DNA of 64,000 nucleotides from Drosophila miranda (lineage: Eukaryota > Arthropoda > Insecta > Diptera > Drosophilidae), in the NCBI RefSeq assembly GCF_003369915.1, contig NC_046675.1, positions 31,829,001 to 31,893,000 of the forward strand, in the 5' to 3' direction. Positions within the stretch are counted from its first letter, which is position 1; the number at the start of each line of letters is the position of its first letter. The notes below the pieces were generated by a model. It searched no databases and had not been told where the DNA came from. It worked only from the letters and a program-made list of their open reading frames with translations. Positions 11,995 to 23,249 of the stretch are shown piece after piece. Position numbers and translations under genes: made by a program.

Positions 11995-12925
11995 TTATAG
12001 GCTTCTTAGGAAATACTCTGATTCAACGGAAAGTGGGCCTTTGTCTCGCGCTTCCAGGGTTTTGTGGACCCCTGGTTTCAGATGGGCCATAAAATGCTTC
12101 CTTAGCTTAAATCTTAGCCTGCAGATGTGGCAGCTGAAAGATGGGATTACTGATAAACCTTCATTTAAGCATTGAAGTTCGGCTGCTACCTGTGCTCGCG
12201 GCTCATGGTGTGTTGTATTTGATGGGACCTGCAGTCTGCCCTGGTCACGAAAGACTTGCTGCAATATTCGCTGCGGAATGGACGCTGGCTGTCATCCATG
12301 TGAATCCTGTGTGCAAGGGAAGTACTTTATACAAGAGGATAACCGATGTAGGACCTACTTACCTCTCGTGTATGCTGCGGGCGCTACAGTATCGAAAATC
12401 TTTTCCGCATTCATACCGACATGTTCGCCCAGCTGCAGTCGCTCAGGTTGTGAAGCTGGTGCCAGGCGTCAAAGTCCGGCCTTATAATGACGCCGGAGTT
12501 GTCCCGGGATGAATCCGCGAGGGGCATGAAAGCCCGGTGGTGCCCGGTGAGCACGGGTGCCATTTTGCAAATCGAAAATATCGGGGGTTTGTCGTTGGGA
12601 TTCCGAAAATCTACTGACTTTCTACGGGCTCTGCGATCCCTTCTCATTACCTTCGCGATTGGTTCTGCTCATCGTCGTTCTGTAATGTCTCTATCTCGAA
12701 GAGATTAGGAGCAGCACTTGAGGGAGCCCGCCTCGTGATCGGCGACGGAATAGCAGGAGCCGCGGTCATGCTACCCGAGACACTGAAGGGAGCGCTCAAG
12801 GTAGACGCGCTCGTGCTACCCGAGACACTTAAGGAAGCTTCTGCAAGACCGGGTGTCCGTGCAAAGATATGGTCCATTTGATGGCACGTTGCTGGAACGA
12901 AAATACAAGTCAAGGCCCATTCCAT
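11995..12925 (-). pseudogene. Decayed C2H2 zinc-finger gene, inverted paralogue of the neighbouring pair
   Basis: Read on the minus strand, three finger remnants occur in order. The first has a CGKDFRYCSARSIHE core near 12370-12420, with an unusual three-residue spacing before its second Cys. The second (RPFRSEYCSKSF, about 12255-12290) has Ser in place of its first Cys and ends HQIQH. The third (CHICRLRF...HFMAH...H, about 12070-12140) keeps the C-x2-C-x12-H-x5-H pattern. Introns interrupt finger 1 between its two His positions (GTAAGT just after 12371) and precede finger 3 (CTTTCAG just before C TGC CAC). Both positions and phases match the two intact ZAD genes to the right. An upstream open stretch (about 12650-12925) is Ser/Ala/Pro-rich and has no ZAD. 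The frame carrying finger 1 differs from the open frame just upstream. I infer an inverted, degenerating duplicate; a transcribed and diverged gene with unrecognised splicing is less likely. Confidence 0.6.
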
Positions 12926-13059
12926 TGAAACATTTCATTACTTACAATCAGCGTCTCACGCTCCACTGTGCCTGGGGGCACTGGTGTCCTTTTGGTGATC
13001 CTTTTTGATCCCGGCCATATTTGAATTTAATTTATTTAATAGTTTATCAGCTGTTCCGC

Positions 13060-13090
13060 AGAACCATCGATACTAGCATCGATATCTTTA
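13060..13090. promoter_or_regulatory. Paired ATCGAT motifs upstream of zinc-finger gene 1
   Basis: Two ATCGAT sites about 13 bases apart (CCATCGATACTAGCATCGATATC) lie about 220 bases before the start codon. ATCGAT is the core of the DREF/BEAF-32 site in flies, though neither copy is the full TATCGATA, so this is a candidate promoter element only. Confidence 0.4.
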
Positions 13091-13302
13091 GCATGGTGTG
13101 TCCACATATAATTTGGAAACAAATTGTTGGTATTCAGAGTTGTTCAACTTCCAGTTGAATGGCAAATCAACAAGCAGAGAAGAAGAAGAAAGCCGCCCAG
13201 CTGTTTCTTTTTTGTTATTCAAAGAATTTTGTGTGTACACAGTGGTCATGGAAAGCAATTTGTTTGCAAAAGAAAAGTCTAAAAACTGAAAAAATTACTA
13301 AA

Positions 13303-14590
13303 ATGGATTGGGAATGCAGAGTGTGTGGCGAGCAGATATTTATTTCCGATCCGAAGAACATCTTCGACAAGGAAAACTCGGGGATACTTCAGCGAATCAA
13401 GCAACTCACTGGCCTCGCGGTAAGACACGAGACGAGAGCTACTTTTAAAAACCAAAAAATAACTCAATTTAAACTTGCAGTTGGTGTTCAGTGAAAATTT
13501 ACCAATGCATATTTGTTCCTGCTGTTTGCTGGACCTGAACCAGGCCGTAGTTTTCCGGGAGCGTTGCCTAAGAACGCAGAGGCATCTGTATATGAAGACT
13601 GCAAAATCACTCGATGCCGAGACGAAGTGGGGCGCCCAGGACCCACTGGATGAACATGTGTTGCCCACTGAGCCCTCCGGGGCGGAGGACAAAAAATCAC
13701 AAGTGTTATGTGCATCGGATGCCAAAGAAGTAAAGAAAATTGTCCCGAATCCAAGAAGCGATTACCCTCGTGTAGTAGTTAAGCGCTACCGCATGCCAGT
13801 AGCAACCACGACTTCACCACATTCTGAAACACAAAGCCACTCAAGGAACACTTCTGCAAAAGTAAAAGCAGAAGCAGACTTGCGGGATAAACCTGGTCCA
13901 CCAAAAAAGAAAAGAAGAAAAAGAATTCCTTGTCCGGAGAAGAAATATGTGTGTGACCAATGCGGTTGGGCCTTCAACGACCTGAGTAACATGAAAGATC
14001 ACAAACTCCGACACTCGGAAAAACAATTTGCTTGCGATGAATGCGGCTCGTACTTCTACACTTCTCGCCAGCTCAAAATGCACGTTCGCGTCAAACATAA
14101 GGGGGAGAAGCCTTTCCTCTGCAAATACTGCGGTATGGCCTTCAACAACAGTCCCAGTCGATGCCGGCATGAGCGGTAAGCACTGCCTTATACACATATA
14201 TGATGTTTTCCACTCCAATAATCCTTTTTCTGGTCGCACAGGAGGTACCATTCAAACGATCTGCCATACGTGTGCAATTTGTGCAGCAAACGATTTGTGA
14301 GCAAAGTGGGCCTGACAAAGCACGCATTGCTACATAAAGGAGGAGGAAACGGCAAACATTAGTGGGTTTCTAACTTACAAAACTATAGAAATTAATCAAA
14401 ACTGACTCAAAAATTAATCTTTTGCAGCTGCGAAATTTGCGACAAGGAGTTCAAGGAGGCCATATTTCTGAGAGGTCATTATTTGACCAAGTACCATCGC
14501 ACTAGGGCGAGCATATATGATGCCTGCGAGTACGAAGAAACAGACAATGAAATTGATTTTGATTTCACCGAGTCTATTATTAATGAATAA
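13303..14590 (+). CDS. ZAD C2H2 zinc-finger protein 1 (complete copy)
   Basis: Four exons (13303-13419, 13481-14175, 14242-14361, 14428-14590) give 364 residues. The N-terminal zinc-finger-associated domain shows CRVC at residues 5-8 and CSCC around residue 52, the paired Cys ligands of the insect ZAD, which usually mediates dimerisation. A charged linker contains a basic KKKRRKR patch that could act as a nuclear localisation signal. Five C2H2 fingers follow: CDQC, CDEC, CKYC, CNLC and CEIC starts. Finger 3 is split by an intron between its histidine positions, and the last intron sits just before the final CEIC finger (TA|C). This is probably a sequence-specific nuclear DNA-binding protein; its targets cannot be inferred. 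The start is the first ATG before the ZAD, with AAA context. Its 3' part (from 14155) is duplicated at 34,809. Confidence 0.85.
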
Positions 14591-14925
14591 AACAATCTAC
14601 TACTTTTCTTGGCGCCAAATTGCGTAGTCTTTTGCTTTGCCGTAAAAACAACGCAATTATAATAAGCGGGCAGGTCATTAATGGGCATCTAAACAAATTT
14701 AATGTTTCTATGTTCACATAATTAGCATCACATATATACAAGCCATGAGCAAATGATTGTGTAGTTATCCTTTTTTCCCTATTTAATTATGGCGCCCGCG
14801 CTTGCCAGTCACCATGCCACGCGGTCAATGCAACAGGCATTCACATAAAATGGGCATATTTACAAATCTTAAAAACACAAATTGAATACAACTTTATTGC
14901 TTGGAGGGTAAATTGGGCGCCCAAA

Positions 14926-16175
14926 ATGTCGCTGCGGTGTCGAACCTGCGGCGAGACAGTGTACAGCCTAAATGCAACAAATCTGTTTGAAGGGGACAAC
15001 GATATTGTGAGGAAGATATCGTTTCTGACTGGCATCTGGGTAAGTGGGTCTCTCCTGATTGTTTTCTGGCCGGTCTTTGCCTATAGCCTCTACTTTTGGC
15101 AGATCACTGACCAGCTGGATATGCCCAGGAATATATGCCAGATCTGCCAAATGGATCTGAACACCGCCATGCTGTTCCGCGAGCGATGCATCAGGACTCA
15201 CAATGTGCTGACGCTGGGCAGAAGCGAGGTGGCTCCGTCGGATGATGTTGACCTGAAAAGGGATCTAGACGATCCCCTGGGGAATGATATAAAACGTGAA
15301 GAGGAAGATCAACTTTCAGATGCCAAGCCCGTGGTTGGAATAACAATCGAAGCTACGACCAGATCTCAAGACAAGGAAATTCCCAGTAAACATTCCTCTC
15401 GACACAATTCTTGCGACAGCCCCTCGGTGGACACAGCGCATTCCCCAGTTGCAGCACCAGTTCCGTCAATTGAGGTAATTGCGGAGCCCCCCGCCGCCAT
15501 GGAGGCCGAGAGAAAGAGAAGAAAGCGCCAGAATCGAGTTAATCAAAACTATATTTGCGATCAATGCGGCAAGCACTTTAACGACAAGGGAAATCTGAAT
15601 CTGCATTTGGTGCGCCACACGGGTGTAAGGAAGTTTCAGTGCCCGGAGTGCAGCCACAAGGGGTACAGCCAGTTTCTGTTGAAGATGCACATCCGCGTGA
15701 AGCACAGAAGAGAGGCGCCGTACGCCTGCAAGTACTGTGATGAACGCTTTGTGTGCAGCAATAAACGCTATCGCCATCAGAGGTAATCCATTCAATAATT
15801 TCCAAAAAAACAGACCCTCACGATTCTGTTGCTATTCAGGACTCACGAGGGGCTCAAGACAGAAAGGACTGATAAGCCGTATGCATGCAACTTTTGCAAT
15901 CATAGGTGCAACAGCATGAGCAACTTGAGGAAGCACGAAGTCGTGCACTCTGGCGATCGTCCATTTCGGTAAGGCAATCTAACTTCTACTTCTACTTGCA
16001 CCCAAATATATAGTTAATCCTCATTTTATTGCATCCCACTTCCAATAGCTGCGAGATCTGCGATGTGGCCTTCTATCGAATGTCCAACCTAAGAACTCAT
16101 TTTCGTTCGAAAACGCATAAAAAGAAGACTGAAGAGAGAACAAATACCGAGCCCGAAATATTGGATACCAACTGA
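14926..16175 (+). CDS. ZAD C2H2 zinc-finger protein 2 (copy A)
   Basis: Four exons (14926-15039, 15103-15782, 15840-15968, 16049-16175) give 349 residues. The ZAD is plain: CRTC at residues 5-8 and CQIC after the first intron. An acidic linker follows, then a basic RKRRKRQNR segment. Five C2H2 fingers begin CDQC, CPEC, CKYC, CNFC and CEIC. Introns 2 and 3 occupy the same positions and phases as in zinc-finger gene 1, so the two genes arose by tandem duplication. Intron 1 is 63 bases long, in frame and without a stop; retaining it would add 21 mostly hydrophobic residues inside the ZAD. A second, nearly identical copy is at 35,580. In finger 2 this copy has HKGYSQ where the other has HKVYSQ, and it has a Glu-to-Lys difference upstream. 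It probably acts as a nuclear DNA-binding regulator. Confidence 0.87.
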
Positions 16176-16422
16176 AATGTTTCACTAAAACTAATTACGT
16201 TAAACTGCGATCGATTGCAGCTTTAAGTTCTGTTCAAGCGGAGCAGGAGTAATGGACATTTTATCCATGCAGTTTAAGCTGTAACCTCATGCTATAGTAA
16301 AAATCACGAGCATGTGGAATGTCGCAAACAAAATTTGCTTACATTAATGAATGAAAATGATGATTTTATTTAACAGATTACGAAATAACTATCTTATAAA
16401 CTCTGTTATGTAACGCGAGTGT

Positions 16423-19400
16423 TTAATCCTCAGTCTCGGAGGTTTCCTGATCCTGATCCTGTTCGTGCTCTGCTGCCTCGCTGGCGCGCTGTATGCATTG
16501 GTTGACCATCTTCAAGAACTGATCCGCTATTTCTTGCTTACCGAACCGGCAGGCCAACTGCTCAACAACTCCCACCGTTGTCGTCTTTCCCTCCGCGTCG
16601 GCGGCATAGTTGAGGCCGCACCACGAAAAGCTCTTCTTCTGTTCATTCAAATGGCTCATCTTCAAGCTGGCGCCGATCTTCATGTTGAGCAACACCTTGG
16701 GCACCTGCTCCTGTCGCATGAGCAGGCGGTAGCACTGCAGTTGTGGATGCACCAAGATCTTCAGCTCACCCGTTCCTGCACAAAGAGGAGGATTATTTTA
16801 ATAATGATCCGAGAATGTTGTATGTTCAAGTGTGTCGAAACCTACCTCGCTCCTTCCATTCTTTTGTATGCGTATCGAAGCGGTAGAGCCGCGAACGCTC
16901 GCCAAACAGCTTAATCTCATCCTCCTCTCCCGTCTTCACAACGATCTCATCGGGCAGACTAACTATTGGCTCATAGTAGGGATCGTAGTTATCATCGTTT
17001 GTGGCGTCCCCATCGCCATCCGCCCCCGACGTGTTGTGGTCATCGCCCTTTAGCGGGGCCGGCGATTGGAAGTTTTTAAAGTCGTTCTGGTGCGTGAGAT
17101 TGTAGAAGCCCCCGCTACCGGACGACTTGTTGAAGCCAATGGGTACGCCCGGACTCTTTGCGGACAAGCTGGCAAAATCATCGGCACCAGCCAGATCCGC
17201 GAAATGGGTATTTGGCACAGCACCAGCAGGGGTAGCAGGCGAGGAAGCCTCCTTTGTATCACCAAAAGCCAGAGAGAATACCGACTTGGGGGTGTTGTTC
17301 TCTCCCGTTTCTTTGTCAGCATTTTGGGCTGTGGGTGTGACTTGCTTTCCCAGATCACCAAGCGAGATGCTTTGGGCGTTTTTGCCAAAAGCGGGAGCAT
17401 CCGTGGCGACACCACTACCAAAAACATAGCCAGACGATCCACTACCAAACACCGATGTATTTGTTCCTCCGAAAATAGTCTTGGGCGCCGCCGCCACAGG
17501 CTCCACTTTGCCTGTTCCTCCGAAAATGGATTTCGGGGCGTCGGGAGTGGTGCCGACTCCTCCAAATATGGATTTGGCACTCTGATCCTTGGACTCTGCA
17601 ACGCCGCTGCCAAAAATTGAACCCAAAACATTGCCCTGGGCGTTGCTGAAGATCGACTGCTGCTGAGGTTTGGCGCCACCAAACAGGTTTGTAGTCTGGC
17701 CGAAGACTGGTTTTTCTGTGAAAATTTGCACGTATGCATATCTGTAGGTAGTGCTGGACATAGTTTTCAAGACTTACCTGTTGCTGTGGTGCCAAAAACG
17801 AATGCATTCGTTGATTTCTTCTCCTCTGGCTTGCTGGCCGCAACATGAGCAGGAGCCGCCGTAGAATTGGCAGACACTGCCTGGCCAAAGCCGCCAAAAC
17901 TGCCGCTGTTGGCGCTCGCCAGGGAACTGGCTCTAATGATGGAGTCTCCCAACTGAGGAGTTGCTGGCTGAGATTGAGCAGCGGGCTCTGCGGCAGGCGG
18001 TAGCTTAAGGGCTGGCAAGTACATGGGCAGAGGTGGGTCCACATCATCGACAACGGTTGTGGTTGAGGTTGAAGTCTGGTTTGACCAGACAAACTTGTCT
18101 GGATCGCATCCCACACAGCCTGTGCAGTCCGATCCCGTAAAGAATTCACTGTCCAGTTGCATTTTATCGGCCAGGGCTTTGGCCTCCTGGGAAATCAATG
18201 TGGAGGAGCTGCGCCAGTTGAAGGAGTCGCAGATGTGTTTTGCTCCTCAACGATGGCCATAGCGGTGCCACCCAAAGCGCTATTTACGACCTTCAAGAAG
18301 TTACCGGCAATGTTCTTGTTCTTAAAGCGCAACGTGAACCGCTCGTTGACGGATTCGCCCTCGCTGTAGTCGTTCACGACAAACAGCCAGGACCGCTCGT
18401 CCTTGGGCTTGTAGGCCACACTCGAGTTGAGGGCGTGGTTGAGGCACACCTTGAAGACCGACTCGCGTCGCATCAGCACTCGTAGCTTCGCCGTCTGCTT
18501 GTGGCGCAGTATCTTCACATTGCCCACGCCACGCTCCCGCCACTCGTCCGTGAGGCGATACAGTTTCGCCCGCTGCACATACAGCACCTCCTCGTCCTCC
18601 TCCCCAGTCTTGACATCGACCTGAAAGGCACACATTTGGATTAGTATTAGTCGGAAACATTCATCAGTTAATCGCCTTATCTTACCTTATCCGGCAATGG
18701 GATTACTGGCGCAAAATACGCCTGGTTCTCCTCCTCCTCCGGCTCGTAATCGTCCTCCGCGTTATCATCGCCTCCCCCGTCGGAATTCTTGGGCTGCTGC
18801 TGGGCGGGCTTTGGCATCGTGAAGCTAAAGGTGCCCGATCCCAGGGTAGCCGCAAGACTTGCTACCGGCGCCGACGTTTTGGGCACAAAACTGAAGCTGG
18901 CAGATCCAAAGACGCTCTTGGGTGCCTCTACTCCTCCATCCGGAACAGCTGGTGTTGCAGCAGCTGGAGCTGGAGCTGGAGCTGCTCCAAAGCCGAAATT
19001 AAACTTTGTGGTTGCCGGCAACACGATACCCGACGACCCTAGGGCGTTGCTCTCCTTCTTGGGCACTGTGTCATCCTTGGGCGCCTCACAGGCACTGCAG
19101 TAGAGGGAATCTCCCGTGTTGTTCAGATAGCAACTTCCGCAGGACCAGCTTCCAGCCTTGGGCTTGAATGCATCGCCAAATCCTGACGTCAATGCGGGTG
19201 CAGGCAATTTGGCAGGAGCTGATGATGAGGCTGCCACTGGAGCAGCAGCTGCTGCTGCTGGTTTCTCCGTTGCCTTGGCTCCAAAACTGAAGCCCGAAGA
19301 AAGGTTAGCTGCTGGTGCTTGTGGTGCTGCCGCTGCTGTTGCGGGGGAAAAGCCAAATGAGAACTTGCTCGCACTGCTGGTCGACAGATTGAGAGCATTC

Positions 19401-20825
19401 GATTGATCCAAGCCTGATGACTGCTTGGGCGGCACTGTCGCATCTTTGGGACCCTCGCACGAGAGGCAATACAGCTGCTCGTGGCCATTGCTCGTGTAGC
19501 AGGCCTCGCAGCTCCAGCTGCCAGCCTTGGGCTTGAAGGCATCGCCAAAGCCTTTGCTGGGAACTGCTGCTGCTGCTGTTGCTGTTGCTACAGTCTTCTT
19601 TTCCAACTGATCCTTCTTGCTGGTGGAGGAGGATGTAATTTCCTTTTGTGCCTTTAGCACCGCATCTAGGAACTCCTTGCATGTCTCGGGTTTCTTGAAT
19701 CGGATGCACAGCGTTGCTTCGGACAGCTCCTGATCGGCAAAGTCCTGGGCCGCCCAGGTTAGGGCCGTGGTGGATTTGACCAGATACTTGAATGTGGTCT
19801 CTGGCAGCAGCCGTTGGTTGCAGCACGTCTTGTGCACCTTCTCGCGACGCATCACGAGGCGCACCTTGCTGGCATCCTGCTTGTTGCGCAGTATCTTCAT
19901 GACTCCCTGGCCGCGCTCCTTCCACTCGCTCGTTTCCTTGCAATACCGCAACAACTTGGCCCGATGCTCGAACAGCACGTCCTCGTCCTCCTCTCCCGTG
20001 ATCTCCTTCACCATTTCGGGCAGGGGGATCACTGGGGCAAACTGTGCCGTCGGCTCGTACTCATCCTCGGCTTCGGCATCGGCTTCGGTCTCCTGCTGCT
20101 GCTGCTGCTCTCCCTGTAGGGTGGTGTCCTTAATCAGTGCCGTGGTAAACAGCGTGCTGTTGTTGCTGTTTTCATTATTGTTGACGGCCGAGACGCTGCC
20201 AAACGACAGGCTACCAAAGGACAGATTGCCGAACGGCGAAGCCGTTGGCCCTGCTCCCTTCTGGCCAAAGCTAAAGCTGGCAAACGGCGGCACTGTCGGT
20301 GCTGCGGTTGCCGTCGGAGTCGATGCCACAGCTGTAGAAGCAAAAGCTGCAGGCAGCTGTCCTCCAAACAGAGATTTGGCCACTACCGTCGACGAGATAG
20401 GGTTGGCGGGGGCTGGAGCAGCCAGAGCGGCTAGCGATTCCGAGAGCTTCATGTTTGTCGGCTCGAAGGATTTGCCGAACGATGAATTGGTGGCTGGTGT
20501 GCTGGTCACAAAGCTCTTGGTCACATCTTTGACAGCAGCTGCAGCTGCAGCTGGGGCTGCCTTGGGCACTGCGGGGACTGGGACAGTGACTTCCTTGGTT
20601 ATAGCTGCCTTGCTATCCTCCAGACAGGCCAATGCGTAGGCATCGTGGAATTCTTTGGCCGTGTCGGGGGACTTGAATCGCACGAGGAACATCTCGGGAA
20701 CCATTACCTCATCGGCAAAGTCGTTGGCCGCCCAAATGAATGACTTATGCTCCGTGTCCCCTAGAGGTGTGGTCAAGGAAACATCGCGATTGATTTTGTG
20801 ATTGGCACAGACCTTGTACGTCTGC
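16423..20825 (-). pseudogene. Truncated, frameshifted partial copy of Nup358 (3' part)
   Basis: Homologous exons lie at 16423-16775, 16846-17715, 17778-18620 and 18686-20825. They cover part of the first Ran-binding domain, the second, two RanBP2-type zinc fingers, and Ran-binding domains three and four. The 5' end stops abruptly at 20825 in the middle of Ran-binding domain 1, where unrelated sequence begins; promoter, TPR region and start codon are absent. Relative to the complete gene, one T is missing near 18210 and the downstream frame is lost in the Ran-binding domain 3 exon. Other differences are few, so the copy is young. It converges on zinc-finger gene 2, so any transcript could be antisense to it. 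Confidence 0.9.
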
Positions 20826-21676
20826 CATAAAATCGGGACAGACTTTTCGAACCCATTTCCATTTAAAATTTGTCTTTACCTGTAGCATACAACGTACAGG
20901 TTCTAGGAGCTGATATTAGCTAAACGGGAGTAGGAAGTACGCGCTGGCTTCGGCTTTTGTCTCTGGTCGGCGGGGTGTGGGCATGGAGGATATTTTACTA
21001 CCCATTTAGAGCTCTGGCAAATGGTCGAGATAAGAATTTATATAAAAAAATTAAATCGCGTACGAGTAGGGAAAGGATACTAGGAAACGGGATACCGGGG
21101 GTCAAAGGGACAGATCAGCATGGATCTTTGTCAGATCTTTGTCGGCTGCGGTATCGCCCATTGGCGAGAACGCCCACCCTACCATGATCCTTCAGGGCCA
21201 CCTATTAACAATCAGGATCCCTCCAACAAAGACTGCGGTGGGTCACATCTCCGTCAGACGAGGTTGCATGGTTCCGATATAAGATATTTAGCCTTGGTTC
21301 ATTTCCAAACTAACTTTATTTAAGCAATCCATAGTTCTTCATTTAAATTCCTATAAAACCTAACGCTAATAGAATTTAGTCTCTAATATAATCCTGCTAT
21401 TCGATATTGTCTTACATTTATAGGGTATTACTATACAGCATATACTGGGGAAAGAATATCATAGGGGCGAGGTAGGGTATAATGATCTTAAATCTATAAA
21501 AATGATTAGTAGTAGGTATATAAATAGTAGTAGTAGTAGGTATATAAATGCACGAGCTAGGTTATGTGTTCATCATAGGAACAAGAAAACTTCAAACTTC
21601 ATTACGTAAACTTGGTCAGTGCCAAAACCAGACAAAAATAGGGTATATGGAAAATCGCTTAAAGGCATGAGTAATA
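20826..21676. other. Unassigned AT-rich DNA between the Nup358 fragment and the LTR element
   Basis: This 0.85-kb stretch begins exactly at the duplication breakpoint and ends at the first LTR. No open frame is convincing. It has a repeated AGTAGTAGGTATATAAAT motif near 21508-21550 and looks repeat-derived. I cannot name a family. It is not present at the right-hand edge of the LTR element. Confidence 0.5.
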
Positions 21677-23176
21677 TGTGTATAAAACCGTGATCATGGT
21701 TGAAGACCAACGAATAGTCACCGCACATTCATTCTTTTCAGATGGCTTACTTGGTTCAGGATAATCACTTACGATACGATTAATAGCTTCGACTCCCACG
21801 CAGAAAGATCTTTCGTTGTGTGTTGGATGAGATGATTTGATGGGTGGAGGAGTATGATGATGTGTGTGATTGTGATGAGTATCTGCATAGATGATGAGAT
21901 GAATGCGTGGCAACCAAAATAAAAAAACTGTAAAAATAATCGATATTAATACACTACTCATTTGTTCAAGTTCGATTTAGCCAATGGATAGGAATTCCCT
22001 TTTTGTTTATACCGGATTTAATTGGCTGTTGCAAATTTTTTCCGTATCAAAAGAACGTAGTTAAACAGAAAGCGGATAAAAAAAACAGGGTTTCGCATAT
22101 CGGGTCTAATGTCGAAAGAAAGATAGAAAATATAACTAAATCCGAGGCGGGGTCGATGCTTCCCGGCTGGAGACCGAGTTCCTACTCGAGGTCTGAAGGT
22201 GGCACACGATTGTACCGGGCGCCGGAAAATTCAGCTGCTTCCGATGCCAAGGGTCAATGACCGCGGTCCATCTGCGGCGTGAGGTTAGGTACACCCGCAC
22301 ACTTGATGGCTCGTGGGGCGACTGGTGTATTTGAAGAGTCAGTCAGATCATCCCCATGGGTCGAACGGGTCCCGGCGACGCTTGCAGAGCCCACCGATCG
22401 GGTTTACTGGAGGAGCAAGTCCATGCCCTCGGCTACCGCCTCATCCGAATGTCAAACGGTGGGGTTTAACCGGTGGTACGGGCACGTGGCCAATAGAGGT
22501 CTCCGGGAATAACCAATCCGTAACTTCTAGACCAGCGTTTCAATACGTAGATACTAGTGGTGCTAATCCTACGCGGAAAGAACAGAACATTTTTCAACGG
22601 GTCGCTGTAGCTGGGTGGATAATTACCTCAACAGAATTGCACCACTGTTTTGAAAAATTTTAGTACACTGTGGGCGCTCGTTTTCCAAATGGTCGAACGG
22701 CTGCCCCAGTATTGGCAATATATAACTGGCGCGTCGACTCAAATTAAATGATCACTTTGAGCCGCACTTGGCACTTGCACTAGGCTTTGACTTTGGCTTG
22801 ACCTTGGTTTAGAGAACTGGGTCAGCTCTACAAGACTTCTTTTTCCACTGCCGGTCACTCTAACGGTCACGAGGAGAAAAAGAAAGAGGCTGGGACGGCT
22901 AAGTACAGCAACCCACGTTTTTTCCACACTTTCTATGGTCTTCTTCTGTTATACAGAATCCAGACACAGCAATATTTAATAAAATATAGTGCATGGCAGA
23001 AAAATTGCATATCAAAGCGTTGCCGCTTGGTCGCAAAACAGCTGTTGATAAGCTTTATCAAAGCTCAAAAGATCTTCAACTCGAATTTTTTTTCGGCCTA
23101 GTTTTATGCTGTAATTTTGGGAGTTAGCCGTGGGTAATTAAAATACAAGAAGGTACGACAAGCGTCGAATATTACA
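21677..23176 (-). repeat. Left LTR (3' LTR of the element)
   Basis: It matches 33,309-34,808 over its whole length, with only about four differences seen by eye. In element orientation it starts TGTAAT and ends ACACA. It lies immediately downstream of the polypurine tract. Confidence 0.92.
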
Positions 23177-23186
23177 CCCCCCCGCT
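23177..23186 (-). other. Polypurine tract of the LTR element
   Basis: On the minus strand the sequence CAGCGGGGGGG directly precedes the TG of the left LTR. This is the expected position for the plus-strand priming site of reverse transcription. Confidence 0.75.
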
Positions 23187-23249
23187 GAAATCACACTTTG
23201 GGGTCTTGCTAACCAAAGCGTGATCCACACTTGGAGTGCTGAATACGAT

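Larger units (their letters stand above)
14155..20825. repeat. Direct duplication block, copy A (6.67 kb)
   Basis: This block matches 34,809-41,480 in the same orientation with a constant offset of 20,654. The offset becomes 20,655 after one single-base indel near 18,210. By eye I count roughly a dozen substitutions over 6.67 kb, so the copies are well above 99% identical. It begins inside the third finger of zinc-finger gene 1 and ends inside the first Ran-binding domain of Nup358. To the left of 14155 only this copy continues zinc-finger gene 1. To the right of the block only the other copy continues Nup358. That is the pattern of one tandem duplication, with transposon DNA now at the junction. 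Confidence 0.93.

Noticed and set aside
19767-20639. 290-residue plus-strand frame, also at 40422-41294
   Set aside because: Antisense to Nup358 coding exons, with no motif of its own; open because of codon bias on the other strand.
23177-23249. Envelope gene between integrase and the left LTR
   Set aside because: The space is under 80 bases, so the element has no envelope frame at the usual place.
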